DNA from: Moritella sp. F3
Lineage (GTDB): Bacteria; Pseudomonadota; Gammaproteobacteria; Enterobacterales; Moritellaceae
Direction of reading: 5' to 3'
DNA length: 64,000 nt
Assembly: GCF_015082335.1 (NCBI RefSeq)
Contig: NZ_BLRL01000002.1
Coordinates: 636,824 to 700,823, forward strand
Made by a program: the position numbers and the translations under genes
The notes under the pieces: model-generated
The model's input: only the letters and a program-made list of their open reading frames with translations
The model's database searches: none
What the model was told of the DNA's origin: nothing
In this document: one piece after another, positions 9,249 to 21,043 of the stretch
How positions within the stretch are numbered: position 1 is the first letter of the stretch
Layout: every line of letters begins with the position of its first letter

Positions 9249-10063
9249 TACACGACCTGCTGCTTAAGTAACGGTTCATCATTAACCGTTTTAATGCAGG
9301 GCCACAGCAAGGTCTGATCATTCACTTGCACACGCGTGATTGGCGTTTGGTAAACATCACTGATACGCTCTGCAGTGAAGACATCATCAACGCATCCACT
9401 CGCAACAACTTCGCCTTGTTGTAGCATGATGGCTTGATGGCTAAATTGCTGCGCATGATTAAGATCGTGTAATACCCAAATAATGGTTTTACCGTAATCT
9501 TGGTTTAAGCGTTGTACTATGTGTAAGAGTTCGATTTGATGCGCGATATCAAGCCAAGAGGTAGGTTCATCCAATAACACAATGTCAGTATCTTGTGCCA
9601 GCACCATCGCTAACCAACAACGCTGCGCCTCACCACCCGATAAGGTTTCAATAGCAAGATCAGCAAACTCAAGTACACCAGCTTCAACCATCGCCCAGTG
9701 CATTCTTTCTTTATCTTCTGCTGAGAGTGGCGCGAACCAACGACGGTGTGGATGACGACCAAACTCAACTAGATCAGCCACCGTCAAGCCGACAGGCACG
9801 GCATGACGTTGCGGGAGCATTGCGATACGCAACGCTATATCAGCACGGGAATACTGCTTTATTCCCTTTCCTTCAAGTAATACTTCACCCTCTTCGGCTG
9901 AAGTGAGCCCTGCGATAATGTTTAATAAGGTACTTTTACCTGAGCCATTGGGACCAACTAAGGCGGTAATTTTACCTTTTAAAAATTCGCAGCTAATATC
10001 CTTGAGGATTAACTTGCCGCCTAAACGGCAAGTTAATTTATTCACAGTTAACAATGGGGCCAA
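9248..10063 (-). CDS. fhuC: Ferric hydroxamate ABC transporter ATPase FhuC
   Basis: This 271-residue ABC ATPase has Walker A GPNGSGKST near residue 38, the Q-loop around MLPQRH, the signature LSGGEAQRCWLA, Walker B IVLLDEPTSWLD and the H-loop WVLHDLNHA. It energises FhuB. The gene lies 2 bp after the iutA stop and is coupled to fhuD, consistent with one transcript. Confidence 0.93.
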   Translation of the reverse strand: MAPLLTVNKLTCRLGGKLILKDISCEFLKGKITALVGPNGSGKSTLLNIIAGLTSAEEGEVLLEGKGIKQYSRADIALRIAMLPQRHAVPVGLTVADLVEFGRHPHRRWFAPLSAEDKERMHWAMVEAGVLEFADLAIETLSGGEAQRCWLAMVLAQDTDIVLLDEPTSWLDIAHQIELLHIVQRLNQDYGKTIIWVLHDLNHAQQFSHQAIMLQQGEVVASGCVDDVFTAERISDVYQTPITRVQVNDQTLLWPCIKTVNDEPLLKQQVV

Positions 10064-10065
10064 TG

Positions 10066-12306
10066 TTAGAACTCAACACTGTAGTTAGCAGAATAAGTAC
10101 GGCCTTGACCTTGGAACTTAAACAGGTTTTCATTTGCACCAGAAGATGCAGTATAAAGATTAGTTGCTCGTTGTCCCCATAACGTATCGTATTCAGTGTT
10201 GAGTAAGTTAGTGATACCAAATTGCAGCTTACCCACTGGTACACGAATACCCATCAATAGATCAACTGTGTTATAACCTTCTAGTTTATAATCAGCAGCA
10301 TCTGTGTAATCAAACATTTGCGTACTTTGTAGACGAGTGCTGAACTTGTCTGTCTGCCAATTGATATAGGCGCCTGCTTTTGATGGGCTGGCACTCTGAA
10401 TCGATACATTTTTCCATTCCCCATCAACTTTTGTTTCGCTGATAATATAATTGAAGTTACCACCTAGGCTAAAGCCTTGGCTAAGGTAATAATCCAATTT
10501 CGCTTCTAAACCATAAATACGTACATCGCTATCAATCACATCAATTGAGTAATCTGTCTTATCAAGGAATATGGATTTATCCGACAGCGAATAATAAGCA
10601 GCGAATTGCGTAGACACTGACTCGGAATTTAAGCGCCAACCTAATTCGACTGAATTTGTTTTAATACCTTCTAGTGGACTATCAGAAACATTAACGCTAC
10701 TTTCTAATGTTGTACCTAGACCAAGGGAAGCGTAATTGCCTTTACCATAATATTTAGACGCATCAGGAATTTCAAAGCCTTGAGATAGATTAAGCCATAC
10801 TTGTTGATCTTCATTTAATTTATAAAGCGCGCCTGTATTAAACAAGGTGTTACTGTAATCACTACTACCTCCTTCAATGGTCTCATAGCCCGTCCCAAAA
10901 CCAAGTAACTCGTAACCCTGCTGTGTTGCCCCAACAAAGTCACCGACTTTAATATGCGCATATTGATGACGGATACCTGCATGCAGGTTTAATGATGCAG
11001 TAGCATTATAATCACCTTGTAAGAATGCAGAAATATAAGTACTTTCAATATCAGGGTAACGGCCCGTTTCACCGACAGATGTCATTATCAAGCCATTAGA
11101 ACCAGCAGCCGTGGCAAAATCATAATAGGTCTGTGTTGCCTCGAACTGCTCAAATTCAGCATCAACACCATACACTAAATTAAATGCATCGGTAGGCTGA
11201 GCAGTGAACACTAATTTTGAGCCGATAATTTGTGTATTTTGCTCAGAAGCACTTATTGTAGAATAAGCAAAATATGGGGCTTTTTGAACAGTAGGAAATG
11301 CGTTAAACCGCATTGATTCAGCACGGTAGAAAAGCTGTAAATTCATAGTTTGATTGTAAAAATTACTATCTAGGTAATCAGCAGTTAACAAATACCTTAC
11401 TGTTTGTGCTTGGTCGTCAAGGTCATAACCTTCAACCATTGCAACCTCATCAGTACCATAATAATTAGAATAATTAGCTCCATAATCAATACCGTAATCA
11501 CTGTCTTGACCACTATCGTAATACTGCGCCATCAGCTCAATACGCTTGGTATCAGAAAGGTTATAACCTACATTACCCATAATATCGATTTGGGTAACAT
11601 ACTGAGAACCAGTTTGTGCCACATCTTGCAATACCATGTCACCATTAGCATCATAGCTGCCACCGGTCTGGTTATAAGAGATAGCTAAACGAGCATCTGT
11701 AGTGCCATTATCCATCGAAATGGCTTGTGCTATTTGATATTCTAAGTCTTCACTACTGTTAAGCCCTGATTTAGCGCTTATCCATGTTTCACTAACGCCG
11801 TACGCATCGCGGCCTTTTTTAGTGATGATATTAATAATACCACCAGTACTACCACCGCCATACATAGCCGAGGCGCCAGAAATCACTTCAATACGGGCAA
11901 TATTAAACGGGTTAATTGAGTCAAATTGACGACTAATGCCACGAGACGAGTTTAATGAGATACCATCAATCATCACCAATGTGCTACGGCCACGCATATT
12001 TTGACCGGCATTAGTACGCGATTGACTGCCAACATCTAGGCTGGGGATCAGATTCGCCAATAGCGCTTTAAAATCCACACCCGATTTAGCCTGTTCAGCA
12101 ATTTGTTCTCCTTCAATAACCATGACAGTAGCCGCAATATCACTGATACTCTGAGTACTACGGTTTGCTGTTACCACCGTCATACTTTCATCTTGATCTG
12201 CACTACTCACCGCAGCCTGAGCACTGAGGGAAACAGATAACCCTAGCATTGCCGTGAGAATAGGGTTAAGTACAAATTTGGTTGTCGTTGACTTAGCAAG
12301 TTTCAT
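10066..12306 (-). CDS. iutA: TonB-dependent ferric aerobactin receptor IutA
   Basis: The protein has a signal peptide (ALA-type end near residue 30), a TonB-box-like MTVVTANRS, then a plug domain and a beta-barrel ending in an aromatic residue (SVEF). The plug matches E. coli IutA closely: LIPSLDVGSQSRTNAGQNMRGR, with LNSSRGISRQFDSINPFNIA and EVISGASAMYGGGSTGG. It binds ferric aerobactin and passes it to the periplasm with TonB energy. I chose ATG 12306 because a GGAA motif sits 7 nt upstream. ATG 12318 lacks one. It lies 39 bp downstream of the MFS gene, with no promoter needed in between. Confidence 0.92.
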   Translation of the reverse strand: MKLAKSTTTKFVLNPILTAMLGLSVSLSAQAAVSSADQDESMTVVTANRSTQSISDIAATVMVIEGEQIAEQAKSGVDFKALLANLIPSLDVGSQSRTNAGQNMRGRSTLVMIDGISLNSSRGISRQFDSINPFNIARIEVISGASAMYGGGSTGGIINIITKKGRDAYGVSETWISAKSGLNSSEDLEYQIAQAISMDNGTTDARLAISYNQTGGSYDANGDMVLQDVAQTGSQYVTQIDIMGNVGYNLSDTKRIELMAQYYDSGQDSDYGIDYGANYSNYYGTDEVAMVEGYDLDDQAQTVRYLLTADYLDSNFYNQTMNLQLFYRAESMRFNAFPTVQKAPYFAYSTISASEQNTQIIGSKLVFTAQPTDAFNLVYGVDAEFEQFEATQTYYDFATAAGSNGLIMTSVGETGRYPDIESTYISAFLQGDYNATASLNLHAGIRHQYAHIKVGDFVGATQQGYELLGFGTGYETIEGGSSDYSNTLFNTGALYKLNEDQQVWLNLSQGFEIPDASKYYGKGNYASLGLGTTLESSVNVSDSPLEGIKTNSVELGWRLNSESVSTQFAAYYSLSDKSIFLDKTDYSIDVIDSDVRIYGLEAKLDYYLSQGFSLGGNFNYIISETKVDGEWKNVSIQSASPSKAGAYINWQTDKFSTRLQSTQMFDYTDAADYKLEGYNTVDLLMGIRVPVGKLQFGITNLLNTEYDTLWGQRATNLYTASSGANENLFKFQGQGRTYSANYSVEF

Positions 12307-12345
12307 TATTAATTCCATTTATTAAGAGTTGTTTTATTTTTATTT

Positions 12346-13638
12346 TTATTTTTCGATGACAGACTGTCGAGGCAAGTTCACGACAGCATTATTAAGCGGT
12401 GTTGATTGTCGATAGAGGCGTAACCACCCCAACACAATCAGCACCGTCAGAATGGCAAAACCAAGGAATAAGTAACCACTATTCCAAGTCAGTAATAATC
12501 CCGCGAGCAAGGCACCAAACGCATTACCCAATGTATGGGCCTGTGAAATAGAGGCGGATACTCGCGCTTTTCGCGTCTCAGTACTGCCCATTGCCGTCGC
12601 CGTGTACCAAACAGGCGCCATTGCAAGTGCTGAACTGATCAAAATGACACTCAACATGAGCTGTATATCCAATACCAACAACACAGTGCCAAGAGCAAAA
12701 GACAGCGTAATAAAGCTCAAAAAAAGAGGTGTTGAACGGATCAGTAATTTATATAAAACGAATAATGAAAATAGTGCACTGATACTGGCAGATAAGAGTA
12801 GTTGCGCCGTCATTGCACTGGCTTGAAGAGCGGTCAAGACGCCATTAGTACTGAGTATTGGGCCTAAGCTAAATTGTAATTGAGATGAGAATAGCGTGAT
12901 TAAAAAAGCAGTCATAATAACCGTATAACCAAGTCGAGCGATCTTATTCGTTGTTACCGCAGCCGTATTAGGTGTAGGAGCTATTGTCGGAGCTGTTGTA
13001 GGATATGCAGCGGCCTCATTATCATCTTCTAATCGATATTTAGGAGAAGATAAGAAGTTAAATTGTTTATTATTACGCTGGTAACACATAAGAAAACAAC
13101 AAGATATACAAGCTAATAATGTGATGAACAATACAAACCACAAACTAAAATAAGTGACATCAAGCGGTACAAATGTCAGTAATGGCGCAGTAATCCTCCC
13201 CATATTCGTTGATATCGTTACCCAAATAAGTTTCTCACCCTGCTTATCTTTTTGTGCTAACCATAATTGCGCGGTCGGTATAACGCCACTGCAAAACATA
13301 CCGTGTAAAACGCGACTCAAACACAAACCTATGATTAAGTTTGTCCCAGTTAATTGGTTACTTTCGAGTAAAGATAAAAAGCTTAATTGAGATAGTGTAA
13401 AACCAAATAATATCAGCGTTAGAATCAAGCTCAGTGGGCGTTGATTGGCAACACAGCGATCTAGCCATCGCCCCCAATAACCCGAACCAACAACAAAGAT
13501 AAATGTACCTAACGCCAAAGGGATTGCGATCATCCATGCGGTCACTTCACCTTGTTCCATCATCACAGGTACAAGGATAAGAATTGCGCCTTGCAATGCC
13601 CCTAATACCCAACATGATAAACCGACAATGACTTTCAT
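12346..13638 (-). CDS. MFS transporter, probable siderophore exporter (ShiF-like position)
   Basis: The 430-residue product has about 12 hydrophobic segments in two blocks and the MFS-type GSGYWGRWLD loop after the second helix. The central cytoplasmic loop carries a Pro/Thr/Ala-rich stretch (about residues 208-225). It is the first gene of the minus-strand operon and directly faces the Fur-box-like site. In other aerobactin loci an MFS exporter (ShiF) sits next to iucA, so export of aerobactin is the likely role. I do not claim sequence orthology to ShiF. Confidence 0.8.
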   Translation of the reverse strand: MKVIVGLSCWVLGALQGAILILVPVMMEQGEVTAWMIAIPLALGTFIFVVGSGYWGRWLDRCVANQRPLSLILTLILFGFTLSQLSFLSLLESNQLTGTNLIIGLCLSRVLHGMFCSGVIPTAQLWLAQKDKQGEKLIWVTISTNMGRITAPLLTFVPLDVTYFSLWFVLFITLLACISCCFLMCYQRNNKQFNFLSSPKYRLEDDNEAAAYPTTAPTIAPTPNTAAVTTNKIARLGYTVIMTAFLITLFSSQLQFSLGPILSTNGVLTALQASAMTAQLLLSASISALFSLFVLYKLLIRSTPLFLSFITLSFALGTVLLVLDIQLMLSVILISSALAMAPVWYTATAMGSTETRKARVSASISQAHTLGNAFGALLAGLLLTWNSGYLFLGFAILTVLIVLGWLRLYRQSTPLNNAVVNLPRQSVIEK

Positions 13639-13688
13639 CTCACTTAATCCCTTAGTTCAAACTTTCACATTTCGCAAACATACTATTG

Positions 13689-13707
13689 CAAATGAGAATC
13701 ATTGTCA
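13689..13707. promoter_or_regulatory. Fur box between the MFS exporter and iucC
   Basis: GCAAATGAGAATCATTGTC matches the 19-bp consensus GATAATGATAATCATTATC at 15 positions. It lies in the 106-bp gap between divergent genes and could repress both the eight-gene minus operon and iucC under iron sufficiency. Confidence 0.78.
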
Positions 13708-13744
13708 CTAAGATTATTATACAATTCACTCATAATTAAAAACA

Positions 13745-15556
13745 ATGGATTTACAAATGACCAACATATGCAGTAAACAATGGACGAATATAAACAATGA
13801 ATTGAATGCCAAAATCATCAGTGAATTACATTATGAAGAAGTGATCTTTCCCGAACAGCTAGGCACGAATAATTGGATGTGGGAAGTGGATGGCATCACT
13901 TGGATATTTGTCGCACAACAGCATATTTGGCAGAACATTATTGTCGACCCAAGCACCATGACTCGTAATGGTATAGCGAACATACCGAGTGCAATGTTAA
14001 TCAAAGATATTGCCAACGCCATTAAACTGGACGGCATAATTGTGGGTAATTTAATTGAGGAAATACAGCAAACATTATACGCAGACCTTATCTCCCACCA
14101 GCATCGAAACAGCTATTCCCTTAGCCAATTAACGGCATTATCAGGCATTGCTTTGCAAGCTGTATTGAAAGGCCATCCAAAAGCAATCGCAAACAAAGGA
14201 AGACTCGGATGGGGGGTTAATGAACTCGCCCGCTATGCACCTGAAGCCGCTAAATCATTTCAATTACATTATGTGGCCATTAGCAAATCTATGACTCAAA
14301 CAGGTATAGAATTACCCATATCAGGTAATGCAGCCATGTCCCCGGTTCAAGTGAATACACAAGCATTATTATTGGCGCAATTGATGCCGATTGAAGATAA
14401 AAATCAACTTCTAGCCGATTTAACTCAGCAAGGCATTAACCCAGAAGAATATTGGCTTATTCCAGTTCACCCTTGGCAATTTAGTCAATTTATTGTGCCA
14501 CAATTCACTGCTTTGTTTGCGAGAAAAGACATTATTGATTTAGGTGTGACAGGCGATATTTATCAAGCACAACAATCAATTAGAACACTATCAAACCTCA
14601 CATCTCCGACTAAAAATGACATTAAATTACCGATCACCATTTTAAATACCTCCTGCTATCGTGGTATTCCGGGTAAATACATCACCTCAGGCGCTCTGTT
14701 ATCAAAAACAATTAATCAGCTATGCCAAGAGGATACTTTTTTAACTCAATCTAACTTACATGTGCTACAAGAATGGGCTGGTATCCATGTACCGCAGCCA
14801 CTACAAGAAGACGTTACGAATTCCCCTTATCGTTATAACGAAATGCTCGGTGTTATCTTTCGTCAAAGCCCTGCGGCGTTATTACAACCAGGCCAACAAG
14901 ACAAACTCGCTGCAGCGTTAATGCAAACTGACAATCAAGGTAAGAGCCTCATTGCCACTTACATCAAAGACAGTCAACTCGATGTACAAACGTGGTTGAC
15001 GAAACTGTTTGATTGCACTGTTATTCCGCTCTATCACCTCATGTGTCAATACGGAATCGCGTTAGTATCTCATGGCCAGAATCTAACGATAATATTTGAA
15101 AATAATATTCCAACCGGTCTAGCGATTAAAGATTTCCATGGTGATTTACGGCTTATTGATCAAGAGTTTGACGAGTTAGCTGTTTTTCCAACACATATAA
15201 AACAAGCGCTCACTCGGTTACCTGCTAATTATCTACTTCACGACTTATATACCGGCCACTTCGTGACTGTTTTACGTTTTGTTTCACCTTATTTACAAGC
15301 TGAAATGGACTATAGCGAGCGTGATTTCTACCAACTTCTCAACACGAGAATCAGACACTATCAAGCACAATTCCCACACTTAAAGTCTCGCTTTAAATTA
15401 TTTGATTTACTGGCACCAACAATGGAAAGAATTTGCATTAACCGAGTGCGCTTTAAAGTCGGTTATCAAGATACCAGCGAACGTTTATTACCAGAACTCG
15501 GTACTGCGATCGATAATCCTTTATTTAGTGATCAAGCACCACTTAATCACATTTAG
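13745..15556 (+). CDS. iucC: Aerobactin synthetase IucC
   Basis: The 603-residue product is an NIS synthetase closely resembling E. coli IucC. Shared segments include GHPKAIANKGRLGWG, ELARYAPE, IPVHPWQF, QQSIRTLSNLTSP, LNTSCYRGIPGKYI, RYNEMLGVIFR, HGQNLTIIFE, LKDFHGDLRL (here IKDFHGDLRL) and HDLYTGHFVTVLRF. It joins the second N6-acetyl-N6-hydroxylysine to the citrate intermediate, completing aerobactin. It is transcribed away from the rest of the cluster, unlike the canonical iucABCD order. No clear ribosome-binding site precedes ATG 13745. ATG 13757, four codons in, has a weak GGA 8 nt upstream and is an alternative start. Confidence 0.93.
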   Translation: MDLQMTNICSKQWTNINNELNAKIISELHYEEVIFPEQLGTNNWMWEVDGITWIFVAQQHIWQNIIVDPSTMTRNGIANIPSAMLIKDIANAIKLDGIIVGNLIEEIQQTLYADLISHQHRNSYSLSQLTALSGIALQAVLKGHPKAIANKGRLGWGVNELARYAPEAAKSFQLHYVAISKSMTQTGIELPISGNAAMSPVQVNTQALLLAQLMPIEDKNQLLADLTQQGINPEEYWLIPVHPWQFSQFIVPQFTALFARKDIIDLGVTGDIYQAQQSIRTLSNLTSPTKNDIKLPITILNTSCYRGIPGKYITSGALLSKTINQLCQEDTFLTQSNLHVLQEWAGIHVPQPLQEDVTNSPYRYNEMLGVIFRQSPAALLQPGQQDKLAAALMQTDNQGKSLIATYIKDSQLDVQTWLTKLFDCTVIPLYHLMCQYGIALVSHGQNLTIIFENNIPTGLAIKDFHGDLRLIDQEFDELAVFPTHIKQALTRLPANYLLHDLYTGHFVTVLRFVSPYLQAEMDYSERDFYQLLNTRIRHYQAQFPHLKSRFKLFDLLAPTMERICINRVRFKVGYQDTSERLLPELGTAIDNPLFSDQAPLNHI

Positions 15557-15649
15557 CCAATAAATTAGGCATCAGTTTAAAATTAACTGATTTATGCTAC
15601 GCCATTACTCTCAATGCAGAGCCTGCCAGATTTCAAGGATGAAACAGTG

Positions 15650-16654
15650 ATGATGACCTTTAGACGAGCGAAAATATTACCTTTAGCAGTCGCCCTAACC
15701 GTGACAGCTAGCCTCAATTTAACAGGATGTTCGAGTATGCAAGACGCTGTAGCAGCAAGTCCTACAGTCAGTAGCGTATGGGGCGTTGGCGAGATGCCAA
15801 TTGAAGATCTAAATCGTTTGTATGCCAATGAAGAATCGCAATGGATGGATGTTAATGGCATGCGTATTCATTATCGTGATGAAGGTGATCCAAATGGCCA
15901 GCCGATTGTATTAATACACGGTATTTTATCCTCACTGCATACTTGGGAAGAGTGGAACACTGGTCTTGCAAATGAATACCGGATCATTAGTCTTGATGTA
16001 CCGGGGTTTGGTTTAACTGGCGGCCCTAAAAATCCAGGTGATTTTTCTGAAGATTTGTTACATGATTCATTTTCCCAATTTATTAGCCAACTACAACTTG
16101 ATGATTTCATTTTAGCCGGTAATTCATTAGGCGGTTATATTTCCGCTCACTATGCGGCGAATAATCCCGATAAAGTGAAAAAGTTGATCTTAATTGATCC
16201 CGCTGGTGCACCGCAAGATTTACCTTTTATTTTGAGCTTAGCCAGTATGCCAGGGATCAACAGCCTTGCTGCTAATGTGTTCCCGCCTTTCATTGTCGCG
16301 ATGGGTGTTAAAGACGTTTATGGCGATCAAGAACGGATCACCAAAGCCAACATGGATCGTTATATCCATCTGTCATTACGCCCTGGCGCGAAGCAAGCTT
16401 ATGCTAATACCATTGCCATGTTAGATGAAAAAAATAGTAAGCAAGAACCGCTAAATTTTGCCTCGATCACAGCACCGACATTACTGATGTGGGGCGAGAA
16501 AGATATTTGGGTTCCTGCAGCATTAAGCGAACAGTGGCTAACAAACATTTCAGGGTCAACCTTGATCACCTACCCCGATGCAGGTCATGTACCGATGGAA
16601 GAGATCCCACAGCAAACTCTACAGGACGCACTTACTTTTATTAATCTAAAGTAA
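15650..16654 (+). CDS. Alpha/beta-hydrolase fold lipoprotein
   Basis: The protein begins with basic residues, a hydrophobic stretch and a lipobox ending LTGC, so it should be a lipid-anchored envelope protein. The hydrolase fold is clear: oxyanion-region VLIHGILSS, nucleophile elbow GNSLGG (Ser), acidic residue in WGEKDIW and catalytic His in DAGHVPMEE. The substrate is unknown; esterase, lipase and haloperoxidase-like relatives share these motifs. ATG 15650 is chosen to place the signal sequence correctly. GTG 15647, 7 nt after AAGGA, is equally possible. It is monocistronic between iucC and yjjU. Confidence 0.82.
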   Translation: MMTFRRAKILPLAVALTVTASLNLTGCSSMQDAVAASPTVSSVWGVGEMPIEDLNRLYANEESQWMDVNGMRIHYRDEGDPNGQPIVLIHGILSSLHTWEEWNTGLANEYRIISLDVPGFGLTGGPKNPGDFSEDLLHDSFSQFISQLQLDDFILAGNSLGGYISAHYAANNPDKVKKLILIDPAGAPQDLPFILSLASMPGINSLAANVFPPFIVAMGVKDVYGDQERITKANMDRYIHLSLRPGAKQAYANTIAMLDEKNSKQEPLNFASITAPTLLMWGEKDIWVPAALSEQWLTNISGSTLITYPDAGHVPMEEIPQQTLQDALTFINLK

Positions 16655-16988
16655 CGCCCCTGAACAGAAATAGTGGAGATAACCTTTCAACCTCCACTAT
16701 TTCTATCTATCTGATAAGGTGGTCAGGTCACGGCCATTTTTGCCATCACAACGCCAACCTTGCTTAACCTTCCCGTCATAGTTCTGTACTTGTCATCGTT
16801 CTATAATAAATCTGTAAGAGGCCTGTAATAGCCCTGCCCGATACTTATAACACGAGCTATACCTTCTAACCTGTAAATAACGAGCATAGCTTATTCGTAC
16901 TACCAAATACTGTAATTTACTCTAGGCTTGTTATACCCCTTGTAATAAGTCCTTGGCGGTTGAGGCAAGTGAATATATTGAGGTTACT
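16655..16988. other. Intergenic region of 334 bp before the patatin gene
   Basis: Apart from the inverted repeat at 16666-16704 I see no gene or known RNA here. It must hold the promoter of the downstream patatin gene, but I could not identify it with confidence. Confidence 0.6.
16666..16704 (+). terminator. Inverted repeat after the lipoprotein hydrolase gene, possible terminator
   Basis: A perfect 13-bp stem (AGAAATAGTGGAG and its complement) encloses a 13-nt loop 12 bp after the stop codon. There is no strong T-run, so termination strength is uncertain. Confidence 0.5.
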
Positions 16989-17825
16989 ATGACGAAAATA
17001 GCACTTGTTGTAGAAGGCGGTGGTATGCGTAGCGTATTTACAGCTGGAGTTTTAGATACTTTTTTAGACCATGGTTATGATCCTTTTGATCTGTTTATTG
17101 GCAGTTCTGCTGGCACGTTAAACTTATCTGCCTTTATCGCAGGACAAAAGAAATATTCAGTTCGCCTTATTAACCGCTTGGCTAAGTCAGACACCTTTGT
17201 CGATTGGAGTCGCTTTATCAAGGGTGGTAACGCACTGGAGCTGAGTGAATTACATGATGTATTATCCTTACATGATCCAATTGATCTCATTCAAGCAAAA
17301 CGACGTTTAAACTCCCGACCTTTTGTGATCACCTGTTGTAACAAATTAAAAGGCCAAGCCAGTTACCAACACGCAGATCCGAGTCGTTGGTTTCAACAAA
17401 TAATAGCGTCATGTGCTTTACCGATTGTCTTTCGCCCTGGCATCAAGCTTGGTGATGATGTGCATATAGATGGCGGACTCGTCGACCCTATCCCAGTAAA
17501 GAAAGCGGTGGATTTAGGCGCTAATCATATTATTGTGATCAGGACTAGAACGAGAGAATGGAAAGAGAAGTTATCACTACTGGAACGCGTACTCACGTAC
17601 TGGGTTCGACACGACACAGTACTCACCAAATTACTTGATAATTACAGTAATGAATATAACAACACGTGTGAGTTTATGCGTAATCCACCAGCAGGCATTA
17701 ACATTATCGAGATAGCGCCAGACGAAGAATTACAAACGCCAACATTGACCCGTGAAGTTTCTACCCTAGAAGATGATTATAGTGCGGGGATAAAAGCAGC
17801 AAATTTATTTCTGCAACGTCACTAG
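16989..17825 (+). CDS. yjjU: Patatin-like phospholipase, YjjU family
   Basis: The 278-residue product has the patatin features in order: glycine-rich EGGGMRSVFTAGVL near the start, the nucleophile elbow GSSAG and the DGGLVDPIPV motif with the catalytic Asp. Patatins use a Ser-Asp dyad to hydrolyse acyl esters. The opening MTKIALVVEGGGMR and length resemble E. coli YjjU. ATG 16989 follows a TGAGGT site at good spacing; an in-frame upstream start at 16953 is unlikely. The biological substrate is not known. Confidence 0.85.
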   Translation: MTKIALVVEGGGMRSVFTAGVLDTFLDHGYDPFDLFIGSSAGTLNLSAFIAGQKKYSVRLINRLAKSDTFVDWSRFIKGGNALELSELHDVLSLHDPIDLIQAKRRLNSRPFVITCCNKLKGQASYQHADPSRWFQQIIASCALPIVFRPGIKLGDDVHIDGGLVDPIPVKKAVDLGANHIIVIRTRTREWKEKLSLLERVLTYWVRHDTVLTKLLDNYSNEYNNTCEFMRNPPAGINIIEIAPDEELQTPTLTREVSTLEDDYSAGIKAANLFLQRH

Positions 17826-17940
17826 GCCTTATAGAGCATTCGATATTAAATAGCAGTCATAAAAATGGGCTAAACACGTATCTAACATGCCGAGCCCATT
17901 AATGGTTTTAGTAAATAGTGTTAGTGATTAAGCTTGGCGC

Positions 17941-18204
17941 CTACTCATCTTTCAGTAAAGGATGATCAGCTGGTAATTTTCGAGAGATCCAAATTGCTAA
18001 TTTATGTTTAATATTCAAGGTTGTTTCTTGATCTTTAGCAAGAGGCTGCATGAGTTTATCAAACACTAACGCTTTATAAATGTATTGAGCTTTTACGTCT
18101 TCTGGATCTGTTGCTGTAAATGTACTACCGCGTTGCTGTAGATACTGAGTACCTAGTGCAATCGCCGCTTTAAATAATTTTTTTTCATTTTTCAGTTTCG
18201 CCAT
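17941..18204 (-). CDS. Small conserved protein, DUF5062-like
   Basis: The 87-residue product starts MAKLKNEKKLFKAAIALGTQ and is charged and helical with no signal or membrane segment. It resembles, from memory, the DUF5062 family of short Vibrio/Shewanella proteins, whose function is unknown. The second of two adjacent ATGs (18204) spaces best with GAGG. A longer reading frame extends to 18285 but lacks a ribosome-binding site there. It lies downstream of, and on the same strand as, the next unknown gene. Confidence 0.6.
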   Translation of the reverse strand: MAKLKNEKKLFKAAIALGTQYLQQRGSTFTATDPEDVKAQYIYKALVFDKLMQPLAKDQETTLNIKHKLAIWISRKLPADHPLLKDE

Positions 18205-18297
18205 CATTTCCTCTTTACATAACAGACAGTTGATCTTGCGAGTACACACTGTTATAACACGATTTAAAGAAAATATATGTGACATTTAAATTATAAA

Positions 18298-18654
18298 TTA
18301 GGTTTTAATGGACTGATATTTTTCGGCGTCTATAGGGCTATGCGCTTCCATTGCATAGATGTCATTATATTCATGCTCAATGAGTAAACCAAAGTGAGCA
18401 GAAAGCGATCCGATATCTTGCAATGACAATTCTTCAAGTGACCAGACTGGCGTTGCATAATCACAAATATAATAACCTTGTAATTGTGCTGTTGGATTTT
18501 CAACAATGATAAGCTGATCGATAGCATAACATTCATCAATACCTGCCACTGATAAGCAGGCTTTATCAGCAATGAGTAATACACTAAATGTCACTTTAGA
18601 ATCCGGCAGTTCTAATAAATAACAGAGTTTTTTAAGCATTGGCACACTTATCAT
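18298..18654 (-). CDS. Hypothetical protein, 118 residues
   Basis: I do not recognise this protein. It is acidic, mixed alpha/beta in appearance, and has no signal peptide or membrane segment. A central Tyr/Ile-rich stretch includes the segment GYYICDYATPVWSLEEL. No ribosome-binding site is evident at ATG 18654, and an internal ATG at residue 6 is possible. It precedes the DUF5062-like gene on the same strand with a 93-bp gap, so the two may be co-transcribed. Confidence 0.5.
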   Translation of the reverse strand: MISVPMLKKLCYLLELPDSKVTFSVLLIADKACLSVAGIDECYAIDQLIIVENPTAQLQGYYICDYATPVWSLEELSLQDIGSLSAHFGLLIEHEYNDIYAMEAHSPIDAEKYQSIKT

Positions 18655-18814
18655 AAAAGTTTAATTCAGACTCAAAGATTAGAACAAATTTGAACGATGG
18701 CACTGATATTCGATGAATTAATAATTTTTTATTACTCATTACATTAAGTACCCTTACTGCTTAACGTGGACTCACAGGATAAAATCAGCAAGTCCACTTG
18801 CTTAAACATGCTAC

Positions 18815-20890
<2,076 letters not shown>

Positions 20891-21043
20891 TCACTCCATT
20901 GCGTTGAGTATTTATTTTATTATTATGTTATGAAAAGTAGCGCTAAAGCACGGCGGATACAATGCTCATGATATACAATTAATTATCTTTAGTTAGCAAT
21001 CGTACTTTCCTGCAGGATTAACAAACATTGTTAACTCGCATTT

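Noticed and set aside
1393..15556. A bisucaberin/desferrioxamine-type or other novel siderophore cluster
   Set aside because: There is no lysine/ornithine decarboxylase or diaminopropane gene, and IucC, IucA, IucB, IucD and IutA all match the aerobactin set.
17864..17900. Inverted repeat AATGGGCT/AGCCCATT after the patatin gene as a terminator
   Set aside because: Its arms are only 8 bp with a 21-nt loop and no T-run on the correct strand.
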